Shown here piece after piece: positions 16,532 through 24,822 of a stretch of 64,000 nucleotides of DNA (the first letter of the stretch is position 1; each line of letters begins with the position of its first letter). Below the pieces are notes generated by a model that saw nothing but the letters and a program-made list of their open reading frames with translations, had not been told where the DNA came from and did not search any database. Where the stretch lies: the NCBI RefSeq assembly GCF_001884185.1, contig NZ_MAOE01000001.1, positions 124,001-188,000 of the forward strand. The letters run 5' to 3'. The stretch comes from Bacillus albus. Its GTDB lineage: Bacteria; Bacillota; Bacilli; Bacillales; Bacillaceae_G. Position numbers and translations under genes: made by a program.

Positions 16532-17677
16532 TTATCTACATCCTAAATGTCTAGCAATTACGAGACGTTGAATTTCAGAAGTTCCTTCACCAATTTCTAA
16601 TAGTTTCGCATCACGAATATGTCGTTCCACTTCATATTCACGCATATAACCGTATCCACCGTGAATTTGTACTGCTTGATTTGCAATACGGCTTGCTGCT
16701 TCAGATGCAAATAACTTTGCCATAGCCGCTTCTTTACCGAAAGGTTTATCGTTATCTTTTAACCAAGCTGCTTTATGTACTAAATTACGCGCTAGCTCTA
16801 CTTCAGTCGCCATATCAGCTAATTTAAATTGAATCGCTTGGAAATTAGAGATTGACTTTCCAAATTGTTGACGTTCTTTCGCGTATTGCAGCGCACGTTC
16901 AAATGCAGATTGTGCAATACCAACAGCTAATGCTGCGATTGAAATACGTCCTCCATCAAGTGTATATAAGAATTGTTTAAATCCTTTATTTACATCACCA
17001 AGAATATTTTCTTTCGGTACACGTACACCATCAAGTACGATTTCACATGTATTAGAAGCACGGACACCCATTTTATCGTAAGGACTTGAGATCGTTAATC
17101 CTTCACTAGTAGTCGGTACAATAAATGCCGAAATGCGTTTTCTACCATTGTCTTCAACACCGTTGACAGCAGTTACAATAATTGTATTTGCATACTCTGC
17201 ATTTGTAATCCAACATTTTTCACCACTAATAACATACTCGTCTCCATCTAATACCGCTTTCGTTTGTGTACCACCTGCATCAGATCCAGCATTCGGCTCA
17301 GTTAATCCGAAAGCGCCTAACGTTTTACCTGATGCCATTGGAACTAAATATTTCTTTTTCTGTTCTTCTGTACCGAAATAATAAATTGGAGAAGCACCTA
17401 ATGAAATTGTTGCAGCGTAACTTAATCCTGTTCCACCACAAGCACGACCAATTTCTTCAACGGCTAACGCGTACGATACAGTATCGCCACCTGAACCTCC
17501 ATACTCTTCAGGGAATGGGATGCCTAATAATCCTAGTTCGCCCATTTTTTGAAATGTTTCATATGGAAATTCCGCAGTTTTGTCATAATACACAGCTTTC
17601 GGTGCGATTTCCTTTTCAGCAAAGTCACGTACCATTTCTTTAATCATTTGTTTTTCGCGAGTTAGAGTAAATTCCAT
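16532..17677 (-). CDS. yngJ: Acyl-CoA dehydrogenase (isovaleryl-CoA-type, YngJ-like)
   Basis: About 381 residues, FAD acyl-CoA dehydrogenase fold: GLTEPNAGSDAGG, WITNAEYANT flavin-contact segments, RQQFGKSISNFQAIQFKLADM, and the C-terminal QIHGGYGYMREYEVERHIRDAKLLEIGEGTSE block. It is first in the operon and probably oxidises isovaleryl-CoA to 3-methylcrotonyl-CoA. The start used is ATG 17677, after AAGGGGTG. An ATG four codons upstream overlaps the ribosome-site region. The electron acceptor (ETF) is not encoded here. Confidence 0.9.
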   Translation of the reverse strand: MEFTLTREKQMIKEMVRDFAEKEIAPKAVYYDKTAEFPYETFQKMGELGLLGIPFPEEYGGSGGDTVSYALAVEEIGRACGGTGLSYAATISLGASPIYYFGTEEQKKKYLVPMASGKTLGAFGLTEPNAGSDAGGTQTKAVLDGDEYVISGEKCWITNAEYANTIIVTAVNGVEDNGRKRISAFIVPTTSEGLTISSPYDKMGVRASNTCEIVLDGVRVPKENILGDVNKGFKQFLYTLDGGRISIAALAVGIAQSAFERALQYAKERQQFGKSISNFQAIQFKLADMATEVELARNLVHKAAWLKDNDKPFGKEAAMAKLFASEAASRIANQAVQIHGGYGYMREYEVERHIRDAKLLEIGEGTSEIQRLVIARHLGCR

Positions 17678-17831
17678 TCCGCTACACACCCCTTATCGAA
17701 TATTGAGTTTCGACAGCGTGCGAGTTTCTACTACAAACACTACAGATTAAAAGACAAGAATATTAGTTAGATAATTGTTATAATTCTGTCATAATCTAAT
17801 TTTAAAACAGATTCTGTACTAATGCACAAAA

Positions 17832-17867
17832 AAATTCCTACATTGTTCTACAACAACATAGGAGTTT
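17832..17867 (-). terminator. Terminator of the DUF523/DUF1722 gene
   Basis: CCTATGTTGTT pairs with AACAATGTAGG (two G-U pairs) and is followed on the minus strand by TTTTTTTG. It lies between the DUF523 gene stop and the leucine operon start, insulating the two. Confidence 0.75.
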
Positions 17868-17893
17868 TATTGTCGAAATATGTAATTTATTGT

Positions 17894-18862
17894 TTAATAA
17901 TCTCTACCTTTACCCGAATCTGAAATCTCTACTAAAGCTTCAGGGTATGGTTCGAAATATGTTTGTCGTAATAAATACTTTTCATCAAATCGAAGAGCCC
18001 ATGATTTTAAAATTGCAAGTATACTACTAAGCGGGCTTTTCTTTTCTTTATATTTTTGTATCAGATCTAAAAAATGATCTTTTTCTTGTTTTTTCAATTT
18101 TGTTTTAAAATATCCAAAAATGTGCTCACATACATTTACATTCGATGTATAGCGGGGTGTGCGCATAAATAATTCATATAAAGTTTTCTCATAATTTTCA
18201 AATACCACTTCAATCTTTTCATTTTTGTGATTTGCAATTATTCGTCCCAATTCCTTTTGTCTTACCTGATTATATGCCATAAATAAATATTTATTGTCCG
18301 ACTGAAACGATACAAGGTCTTTCATATTTTTATTATGTTTAATCATTTTGTAAGATGCGATTGTAAATAACCTTGTAAAGAAATGTTCTCTAATAATAAA
18401 ATTCGACAATCTACCTTCTTCTTCAATTGGAAGATGTGAAAAATTTTTTATTACTGCTCCGCCAAATAAACCAGAGCCCTTTCCTTTTGCTGGCGCTTTT
18501 TCAAAACCAGAATAAATTTTCACATCACGGGTACCACAACTTGGCGAACGATTCTTTAAAATAAAACCATCCACATCAGGTATCGTTTGTAAAAATTCAT
18601 TTGAAAATTGCTCCATTTTTTTAGTTACATCTTCCCGCGTCGACGGCTGTACAAGCTTATTCACACCATTTTCTTCTACAATTCGTATCGTTTCACGAGG
18701 AGTCCCCAATCCGATCTCGACTTCTGGACAAACAGGTATAAATGTAACAAATGGCTGCAAATTTCGTATTGTTACATCTGGAATCATCTCGCCATTATAA
18801 CGACAAGCTTCAAATTCTAAACATTTACTTACAACAATTGTTGGTTTCGCAAATTGTCGCAT
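17894..18862 (-). CDS. DUF523-DUF1722 two-domain protein (YbgA-like)
   Basis: 322 residues. The N-terminal half is DUF523: SKCLEFEACRYNGE with paired Cys, PVCPEVEIGLGTPRE, then ILKNRSPSCG. The C-terminal half is DUF1722 (about 195-315), with YNQVRQKELGRIIANH and helix-rich basic sequence. The paired Cys motifs suggest metal or Fe-S binding. The fused architecture is common in bacteria, and members have been linked to photoproduct repair or 2-thiouracil-type chemistry in other phyla; neither is shown here. Start ATG 18862 is preceded by AAAGGAGG. Single-gene unit with its own terminator. Confidence 0.8.
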   Translation of the reverse strand: MRQFAKPTIVVSKCLEFEACRYNGEMIPDVTIRNLQPFVTFIPVCPEVEIGLGTPRETIRIVEENGVNKLVQPSTREDVTKKMEQFSNEFLQTIPDVDGFILKNRSPSCGTRDVKIYSGFEKAPAKGKGSGLFGGAVIKNFSHLPIEEEGRLSNFIIREHFFTRLFTIASYKMIKHNKNMKDLVSFQSDNKYLFMAYNQVRQKELGRIIANHKNEKIEVVFENYEKTLYELFMRTPRYTSNVNVCEHIFGYFKTKLKKQEKDHFLDLIQKYKEKKSPLSSILAILKSWALRFDEKYLLRQTYFEPYPEALVEISDSGKGRDY

Positions 18863-19091
18863 TTCATTACCTCCTTTGTACTAGTCCTTACCATATAAAT
18901 TGTACTAAGTTTAGTATCATAATCAAAGTTTGTTTTATTTATATTTTAACAAACATTTCCAATGACATTTTAACAGTTATTTAACTCTACGACGTAAAGA
19001 TGTTCACTTTATAAATATGGTTTGATACTGTCATATGAATAATGCACAAAAGAGTTGGAGAATTTAATACGTAAGAAAGGAGGGGGAATTT

Positions 19092-19391
19092 ATGAAGAAA
19101 AAATTATCATCTATTTTAAGTGTTTTAGCACTATCTATTATGTTTTTAGGCACATCTGCCCAAGCTGAATACGATGGAAATCATATGAATAGAGTTAATA
19201 ACACTGATATTTCAACTCGAGTTAATGACAATAACTTAGACAGAGTTAATAATGATGTGAGAACTCGAAATGTAAATACGACAAATGATTTAAATGATAA
19301 TCGTGATAGAAATAATAATTGGGCTTGGCTTGGTTTATTAGGACTAGCAGGATTATTAGGTCTTAGAAGAAGAGACAAAGAAGTACGTTAA
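19092..19391 (+). CDS. Secreted WGxxGxxG-type small protein
   Basis: 99 residues: an N-terminal signal peptide (1-25, ending SAQA), an Asn/Asp/Arg-rich low-complexity middle (NNTDISTRVNDNN), and a C-terminal hydrophobic segment WAWLGLLGLAGLLGL followed by RRRDKE. That tail fits the WGxxGxxG sorting-type ending (first Gly replaced by Ala) and looks like a C-terminal membrane anchor. Start ATG follows AAGGAGGGGG, a very strong ribosome site. Function is unknown; probably surface-exposed and translated at high level. Confidence 0.7.
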   Translation: MKKKLSSILSVLALSIMFLGTSAQAEYDGNHMNRVNNTDISTRVNDNNLDRVNNDVRTRNVNTTNDLNDNRDRNNNWAWLGLLGLAGLLGLRRRDKEVR

Positions 19392-19443
19392 TCTAGAATG
19401 TTTTTCGTAAACAAGTACTTATTTATCAAAAATATAACAAATA

Positions 19444-19469
19444 TAAATCGCCTTTTTAAAGGCGATTTA
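19444..19469. terminator. Terminator between convergent genes
   Basis: TAAATCGCC pairs with GGCGATTTA around TTTTTAAA, between the secreted protein gene and the convergent TetR gene. Confidence 0.75.
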
Positions 19470-19512
19470 TTATTTTGCTTAAATGTAACATATATAATTC
19501 ATACTTCGACGA

Positions 19513-20166
19513 TTAATTTCGTGGCGTTACTCCATACAATATAAATTGAATCGTATTTTCAATTTCCACTTCATCATTCCATTTTTCTTCTGGCAATAAT
19601 AAAAATCTTGTTAATAATAAACCTAATACAGTTGATAAAGTAAGTCTTAATACAGAAGATGGCAGCATTTCAATAATTTCCCCGTCTTCTTGAAACTTTA
19701 CAATCAACTTTTTAAAATGTGAAAATAACTCTGTTTCTACTAAATGTTGTATTTCATTTTTTAGTTCTGGCTGAAATGGCACTTCTTGAATTAATATTTT
19801 TATCATTGGAAAATGCTTTTTTGCAAATTCAAATCTATTATGAATAACAACTCTTAGCAACGCTTCATATGATTTATATTCCGACTTAAATACTTCCTTT
19901 GCAAAGGCTTGTACAAAAAATGGCGCAGTAAACTTTGTTAATGTTGGTATGACGACTGCTAACAATAAATCTTTTTTCGTTTTATAGTAGCGGAAGATTG
20001 TTCCTTCCGCTACACCAGCACGCTTTGCAATTTCACTTGTTGAAGTGGAAGCATATCCTTTTTCTCCAAACATATCAACAGCTGCCTCTAGTATACGCAT
20101 TTGACGTTCATTTCGTTTATCCGTATTTGTTGCGGCAATTAATTCTTCCAGCCAATCCTTCTTCAT
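19513..20166 (-). CDS. TetR-family regulator
   Basis: 217 residues. The N-terminal helix-turn-helix is typical: ILEAAVDMFGEKGYASTSTSEIAKRAGVAEGTIFRYYKTK (about 25-64), followed by an all-helical ligand domain. It is last in an operon with an ABC-2 exporter, 24 nt after the permease gene, and a palindrome precedes the operon. It therefore most likely represses its own operon and is released by an exported compound. The ligand is unknown. Confidence 0.9.
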   Translation of the reverse strand: MKKDWLEELIAATNTDKRNERQMRILEAAVDMFGEKGYASTSTSEIAKRAGVAEGTIFRYYKTKKDLLLAVVIPTLTKFTAPFFVQAFAKEVFKSEYKSYEALLRVVIHNRFEFAKKHFPMIKILIQEVPFQPELKNEIQHLVETELFSHFKKLIVKFQEDGEIIEMLPSSVLRLTLSTVLGLLLTRFLLLPEEKWNDEVEIENTIQFILYGVTPRN

Positions 20167-20190
20167 CTATAATGCCCCTTTGTATCATCA

Positions 20191-21210
20191 TTATATTTTC
20201 CGATGTTTCTTTAATGCAAATACATTTCCTATTGCAAATAATAGTGAAAAAAGTAGTAATACAGTAAGATTCAAAGCAATCTCTGTCAACCCTTGATTTC
20301 GAATCATCACTTGTCTCATTGCGTCTGCGCCATAGGTGAGCGGGAATAATTTTCCTAACATTTGGAGCCACTTATTCATAGATTCAATTGGAAACAACCC
20401 AGAAAAGAAAATTTGTGGCACGATGACAAGCGGTATAAACTGAATCATTTGAAATTCATTATTTGCGTATGCTGATAAAAACGTCCCTAAAGTTAATGCT
20501 GTTAAAGAAAGCATGCATGTAATAAGTAGCGTTAGCCATATGGAGCCAGCTACATACAAGTCTAAAATATAAACTGAAAAACTTACAATTATAATGGATT
20601 GTATAAATGCAAAGATCCCAAAACCAATAATATATCCTACAACTATTTCCCATCTTTTAATTGGAGTCGATAATAACCTTTCTAAAGTACCACTTAAACG
20701 TTCTCTTACGAAAGAGACCCCTGATAAAATAAATACAAAGAAAAATGTAAAGAAACCGATTAATACAGGACCAAGCCCATCAAACATTGTAAAGTCTTTA
20801 GAGCCATGTAAATAATTTACTTCAGATTTCACAATCGATACATCGTTCTTCTCTGTACTTTTTTGTAATATTTGAAGGACAGCACGATTTTTTGACGAAT
20901 CACTACCTTCTAATTCAATATTCATTTTCCCATTTTCTAAACGTATTACTGCATCTACCTTTTGTTTTTTCAATTCAGACATTGCCTTTTCTTTACTATA
21001 TTCATAAATTGACGCTTCCTGATTTTTCATTACTTTTACTACCTGAGCGGGCATATCAACAACAGCGATATGCGGTACATAGTCTTTTTGTGTAAACACT
21101 AGCGATAATAACCAAAGTAATAACATAGGTGCTCCAAACATCATCGCTAACGAACGCTTATCCCGAAAAAATTGACGAATAATACGAATAATTACACCAG
21201 TAACTCTCAT
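20191..21210 (-). CDS. ABC-2 type transporter permease
   Basis: 339 residues. One N-terminal membrane helix (about 22-40), a large extracytoplasmic domain (about 45-155), then five helices with the ABC-2 signature SFVRERLSGTLERLLSTPIKRWEIVVGY (about 167-194). The product pairs with the ATPase encoded just upstream; the genes overlap by 4 nt. It is a half-size exporter of the YhfP/drug or lipid efflux type. Substrate not evident. Confidence 0.9.
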   Translation of the reverse strand: MRVTGVIIRIIRQFFRDKRSLAMMFGAPMLLLWLLSLVFTQKDYVPHIAVVDMPAQVVKVMKNQEASIYEYSKEKAMSELKKQKVDAVIRLENGKMNIELEGSDSSKNRAVLQILQKSTEKNDVSIVKSEVNYLHGSKDFTMFDGLGPVLIGFFTFFFVFILSGVSFVRERLSGTLERLLSTPIKRWEIVVGYIIGFGIFAFIQSIIIVSFSVYILDLYVAGSIWLTLLITCMLSLTALTLGTFLSAYANNEFQMIQFIPLVIVPQIFFSGLFPIESMNKWLQMLGKLFPLTYGADAMRQVMIRNQGLTEIALNLTVLLLFSLLFAIGNVFALKKHRKI

Positions 21211-21932
21211 GATAGGACCTCCTCATCAAACAAAAAGACATCTTCAATCCGTCCTGAAGATACTCGCTTTTTCAATTCTTCAGGTGTTCCAATCGCAACT
21301 AACTTTCCTTCTCTAATTAACCCTAATCGTTCACAAAACTCAGCTTCATCCATAATGTGCGTTGTTACAATAATGGTAGTACCTTTCTTTTTAAGATCAT
21401 AAAATTTTTCCCAGATTGTTTTTCTAAGAATCGGATCTATCCCGACTGTCGGTTCATCTAAAATTAATATTTCAGGTTCATGAAGGAGTGCTATCGCTAA
21501 TGATAAACGCTTCTTCATCCCGCCTGAAAAATGCTGTACTTGCTTTTTCATATGTTGTGATAATTGAACAAGTTCAAAAACCTCTTGTATTCTTTCTTTT
21601 TTATGCTTTCCCTTTAATCCATACATTGTTGCCATAAAATCTGCATTTTCATATGCTGATAATTCTTCGTATAATGCATCCGCCTGAGCCATATAGCCAA
21701 TTCTTTTCATTTCATTTAAATTAGGCATGTTCGTGTTGTAAACAAACACTTCACCTTTAGTCGGCTCATTAATACCAGCAATCAATTTAATAAGTGTCGT
21801 TTTCCCTGAACCAGAAGGCCCAACTAAACCAAATATCTCAGCTTTTTCAACTTGCAATGAAAGATTGTGTAACACTTCTTTTTTTCCAAAACTTTTTGAA
21901 ACGGTTCGTAAAATAATTGCAGGTTGCGGCAC
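21207..21932 (-). CDS. ABC transporter ATP-binding protein
   Basis: 241 residues with Walker A GPSGSGKTT (about 39-47), Q-loop YMAQADALYEE, ABC signature HFSGGMKKR, Walker B ILILDEPTVGIDP and the switch His in VTTHIMDEAE. It powers the adjacent ABC-2 permease. Start ATG follows AAAGGGGGAAG. First gene of the exporter-TetR operon, 26 bp downstream of the palindromic operator. Confidence 0.93.
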   Translation of the reverse strand: MPQPAIILRTVSKSFGKKEVLHNLSLQVEKAEIFGLVGPSGSGKTTLIKLIAGINEPTKGEVFVYNTNMPNLNEMKRIGYMAQADALYEELSAYENADFMATMYGLKGKHKKERIQEVFELVQLSQHMKKQVQHFSGGMKKRLSLAIALLHEPEILILDEPTVGIDPILRKTIWEKFYDLKKKGTTIIVTTHIMDEAEFCERLGLIREGKLVAIGTPEELKKRVSSGRIEDVFLFDEEVLS

Positions 21933-21957
21933 GTGTTCTTCCCCCTTTTTAAAAATG

Positions 21958-21971
21958 AGTGAGTACTCACT
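21958..21971 (-). promoter_or_regulatory. Palindromic operator for the TetR regulator
   Basis: AGTGAGTACTCACT is a perfect 14-bp palindrome 26 bp before the ATPase start. Its form closely resembles TetR-family operators of the TGAGTNNNNACTCA kind. With the regulator gene in the same operon, autoregulation is likely. Confidence 0.65.
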
Positions 21972-22037
21972 TTTATTTTACTCTTGCATAATTATATGTC
22001 AAACTTCATTGATTAGTATGTATTTTCAGTCTTAAAC

Positions 22038-22092
22038 AATGAAACAGAGTCAACATTAGAATATCATTTCTTAAAGTCGACTCTGTTTCATT
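22038..22092. terminator. Long-stem terminator
   Basis: AATGAAACAGAGT pairs with ACTCTGTTTCATT around a 29-nt loop, followed by TTAAATTATATATTTTACTTT on plus. It lies downstream of the 83-codon gene on the minus strand, so it most likely ends that gene. Confidence 0.55.
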
Positions 22093-22110
22093 TAAATTAT
22101 ATATTTTACT

Positions 22111-22362
22111 TTACGTTTTTAAATTCATATATTTCCTAATTCTAGCAACATCTAAAGAATATTCGATAACTAACTGCTGTAACGGTAATATAACCGTGTC
22201 GGGATATAAATGGGCATATTGTAACGTTTCTGCATATTTTTCTAACCTTCTTTCTAAATACTTTATAATTTGATCAGGATGACTTACTAATAAACATTTA
22301 CAATAATAATGTATTTGTTCCTCAATCGCCGTATACTCTTCAATTTCATATTCTTTATGCAT
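22111..22362 (-). CDS. Small protein of unknown function
   Basis: 83 residues, cytoplasmic, helical and charged (IEEYTAIEEQIHYYCKC, YLERRLEKYAETLQ). No membrane segment and no recognised domain. Start ATG is preceded by AAAGGGGTG. It stands alone with hairpins on both sides. I do not recognise the family. Confidence 0.6.
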   Translation of the reverse strand: MHKEYEIEEYTAIEEQIHYYCKCLLVSHPDQIIKYLERRLEKYAETLQYAHLYPDTVILPLQQLVIEYSLDVARIRKYMNLKT

Positions 22363-22564
22363 GTGTACACCCCTTTATGTTTTTATACAGATTCTTTATC
22401 ACACTTTTCACTCGACTAATTTTTAAGTTTTTTGATTATTTACACTATAACAAACTCTTCGGGTCAAATTTTGTTACTTTATGTAACGAAGAAAATTTTT
22501 AACAAAATTGTAATGTTAACTTATATAAAATGCATATCGCCTATTTATTTTTATATACAAAAAA

Positions 22565-22590
22565 TCGTACAGTTCAATTTAACTGTACGA
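22565..22590 (-). terminator. Terminator of the phosphoesterase gene
   Basis: TCGTACAGTT pairs with AACTGTACGA around CAATTT; the minus strand continues TTTTTTGTATAT. The hairpin contains the gene's stop codon. Confidence 0.8.
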
Positions 22591-23416
22591 CTACAAGTTC
22601 TGGCCTATTGAAAATTCTTTGCGGAATGACACTATTACCTAAGCCTCTACTCACTACCATAGATGTATTTTGTTTTTCATATAAACCGGCTGTATATGTA
22701 GGGAATATACCTTGATTTGGAGCAACTAAACCTCCGATAAATGGCAATCTAACTTGTCCTCCGTGAGCATGCCCTGATAACACTAAATCTATTTGTTCAT
22801 CAGCATACTTTGCTAGAAGTTCAGGCCTATGGGATAGTAATACATTATACGTATCCGGTGGCATGCCAAATTTCGCTTTTGAAATTTCATCTTTTACACC
22901 CTTTACTTCATCATTGTTTCCAGTTACAAACTCTGGATCATCAATACCAAGTAAATTGATTTTTTGTTGCCCTTTTTGAATAGTAACATGTTCATTTCTT
23001 AAAACTGTAACATGATAATTCTTTAATTCTTTCTCTAAATCATTATATTTTCCTGACCATTTCTCATGGTTTCCTGTCACAAAATATATAGGATACTCCT
23101 TTACAAGTTCTCTTATTAATTCCATACTTACTTCTGCATCGTATGATTTACTGTCAATTAGATCACCTGTAATAACAATAATATCTGGATTTTCACCTTT
23201 TACCTTTTGAATTAAAGTTTCTTGATTGTCGCCAAATTTTTTATTATGTAAATCCGAAATTTGTAGAATTTTAAAGCCTTTAAATGTAGAAGGAATTTTA
23301 CTAGACGTTATATCAACTTTCGTTATGCTAATTAAATTATTCTGTACATAAAAAAAAATACTCATACCTATTAAAGTCACACTAAATAATATGATTCTTT
23401 TAGTCTTTTTGTTCAT
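22574..23416 (-). CDS. Membrane-anchored metallophosphoesterase (YkuE-like)
   Basis: 280 residues. An N-terminal membrane helix (7-25) is followed by a calcineurin-like phosphoesterase domain with all metal motifs: QISDLHNKKFG, GDLIDS, TGNHEKW, LSHRPEL and LSGHAHGGQVRLPF. The architecture (anchor plus exterior catalytic domain) matches B. subtilis YkuE-type enzymes. It is probably active at the outer face of the membrane, perhaps on cell-wall or lipid phosphoesters. Substrate is inferred. Confidence 0.85.
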   Translation of the reverse strand: MNKKTKRIILFSVTLIGMSIFFYVQNNLISITKVDITSSKIPSTFKGFKILQISDLHNKKFGDNQETLIQKVKGENPDIIVITGDLIDSKSYDAEVSMELIRELVKEYPIYFVTGNHEKWSGKYNDLEKELKNYHVTVLRNEHVTIQKGQQKINLLGIDDPEFVTGNNDEVKGVKDEISKAKFGMPPDTYNVLLSHRPELLAKYADEQIDLVLSGHAHGGQVRLPFIGGLVAPNQGIFPTYTAGLYEKQNTSMVVSRGLGNSVIPQRIFNRPELVVVQLN

Positions 23417-23582
23417 ATTCTCTCCTTATATTTTTATCAAACACTTATTTATTTTAACTAAATTATATTATATATTTTCAAAATTGTTTACATTAATAAA
23501 ATGCAGTATTTGAAATTCTAGATGAAATACGTAATAACTATTTGAAGTTTTTTACTTTTATCTTTTTCATAATAAGAATACA

Positions 23583-23617
23583 AAAACGATTCTTTTCACA
23601 TGAAAAAGAATCGTTTT
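23583..23617 (-). terminator. Terminator of bla1
   Basis: AAAACGATTCTTTT pairs with AAAAGAATCGTTTT around a 7-nt loop, 55 nt beyond the beta-lactamase stop. On the minus strand it is followed by GTATTCTTATT. Confidence 0.75.
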
Positions 23618-23671
23618 CTAACTTTATTCTTTCAATACCATTATTTTTACAAATGTAAAATTCATATACTA

Positions 23672-24598
23672 TTACCTTAAAGCATTAACTATAACTTCAG
23701 CTGCTTCTGCAATAAGTTGATTATCATAGGTAGCCTCTTTCTCATCTTTACTCGATAAAATTGCGATGATAATTGGTGCTCTATTTGGCGGCCAAACGAT
23801 AGCGATATCATTTCGTGTCCCATAACTTCCAGCACCTGATTTATCTGCAACTATCCAGTCGGTTGGTACACCTGCACGAATAAGTTTGTCTCCTGTAGCA
23901 TTCCCTTTCATCCACTCTGTAAGAATGTTACGCTTATGATTTGGAAGCGCATTTCCGACCGTAAAAGCTTTCAGGTTCGTAGCAATCGCTTTCGCTGTAC
24001 TAGTGTCACGATTGTCTCCTGGAATAGCCTCGTTTAATTCTGTTTCAAAGCGATCAGACATAGTAACACGATCACCCATCTGTCTAAGCGCTTTTTCATA
24101 TCCTTTTGGTCCGCCTATTTTGTTAAATAAAATGTTCCCTGCAGTATTATCACTGTAACGAACAGCAGCCTCAGCAATTTCTCCTAGTGTCATTCCAGTA
24201 TCTACATGTTTCTCTGTAACAGGTGAATAATCTACTAAGTCTTCTTTCGTAAAAGTAATAACTTCATTTAATTTCTCAGTTGAGTTTTGCTGTAGTAATA
24301 CCCCTGCCGCTAACGCCTTATAGGTTGATGCAAAAGCAAACCTTTCGTTAGGTCGATAAGAGATTGTTTCATTTGTACCAGTATCAAAGGCATACACACC
24401 TAATCGAGCATCATATTTTTTCTCTAGTTGAGAGAACTCTTTGTGCGTCGCCTGATTTTTATGTTTTATTTGTCCCTTCTTTTCTTTTGCTTCAACTTGC
24501 AGTGGTCCTCCTGTAAAAGCTTCTAGGCTTGTAAGACTTAAACCTAATATACCAACACATATTCCTATTTTTAGCATCCTCTTGTTTTTCAAAATCAT
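23672..24598 (-). CDS. bla1: Class A beta-lactamase (Bla1 type)
   Basis: About 308 residues. Signal region with ILKNKRMLKIGICVGILGL, then a mature enzyme with catalytic S-T-Y-K, the SDN loop (YSDNTAG), the omega-loop Glu in ETELN, and KSG (DKSGAGS). All catalytic residues are intact, so an active penicillinase is expected, secreted or cell-associated. The sequence matches my memory of B. cereus Bla1 closely. Several start codons sit together (ATG 24610, 24601, 24598; TTG 24592); I used the published-type MILKN start. A SigP-like promoter lies 40 bp upstream. In this group bla1 is known to depend on SigP. Confidence 0.95.
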   Translation of the reverse strand: MILKNKRMLKIGICVGILGLSLTSLEAFTGGPLQVEAKEKKGQIKHKNQATHKEFSQLEKKYDARLGVYAFDTGTNETISYRPNERFAFASTYKALAAGVLLQQNSTEKLNEVITFTKEDLVDYSPVTEKHVDTGMTLGEIAEAAVRYSDNTAGNILFNKIGGPKGYEKALRQMGDRVTMSDRFETELNEAIPGDNRDTSTAKAIATNLKAFTVGNALPNHKRNILTEWMKGNATGDKLIRAGVPTDWIVADKSGAGSYGTRNDIAIVWPPNRAPIIIAILSSKDEKEATYDNQLIAEAAEVIVNALR

Positions 24599-24638
24599 CA
24601 TTCCTTTCAAGTTCTTAACACTTTTTTACTTACACATA

Positions 24639-24668
24639 ATAGACAATCACCGAAACAAATTTGTTCCA
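24639..24668 (-). promoter_or_regulatory. SigP-like ECF promoter upstream of bla1
   Basis: Minus strand TGGAACAA, then GTCTAT: GGAAC at 24663-24667 and GTCTA at 24640-24644 with exactly 18 nt between. Transcription would begin about 20-30 nt before the bla1 start. One of five identical-spacing copies in the island. Confidence 0.8.
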
Positions 24669-24822
24669 TAAACTTTTCAAAATTTTTAACTAGTATGAGA
24701 GTCATTAACAAAATAAGAAATAGCAACAATGATCGTCGCTATCTCTTATTTCAAATCTAATTTTTATTTATAAAGACTTTTATATAAACAGAATCTCTTT
24801 CGCTTAGAGAAGTGTACAAGTT

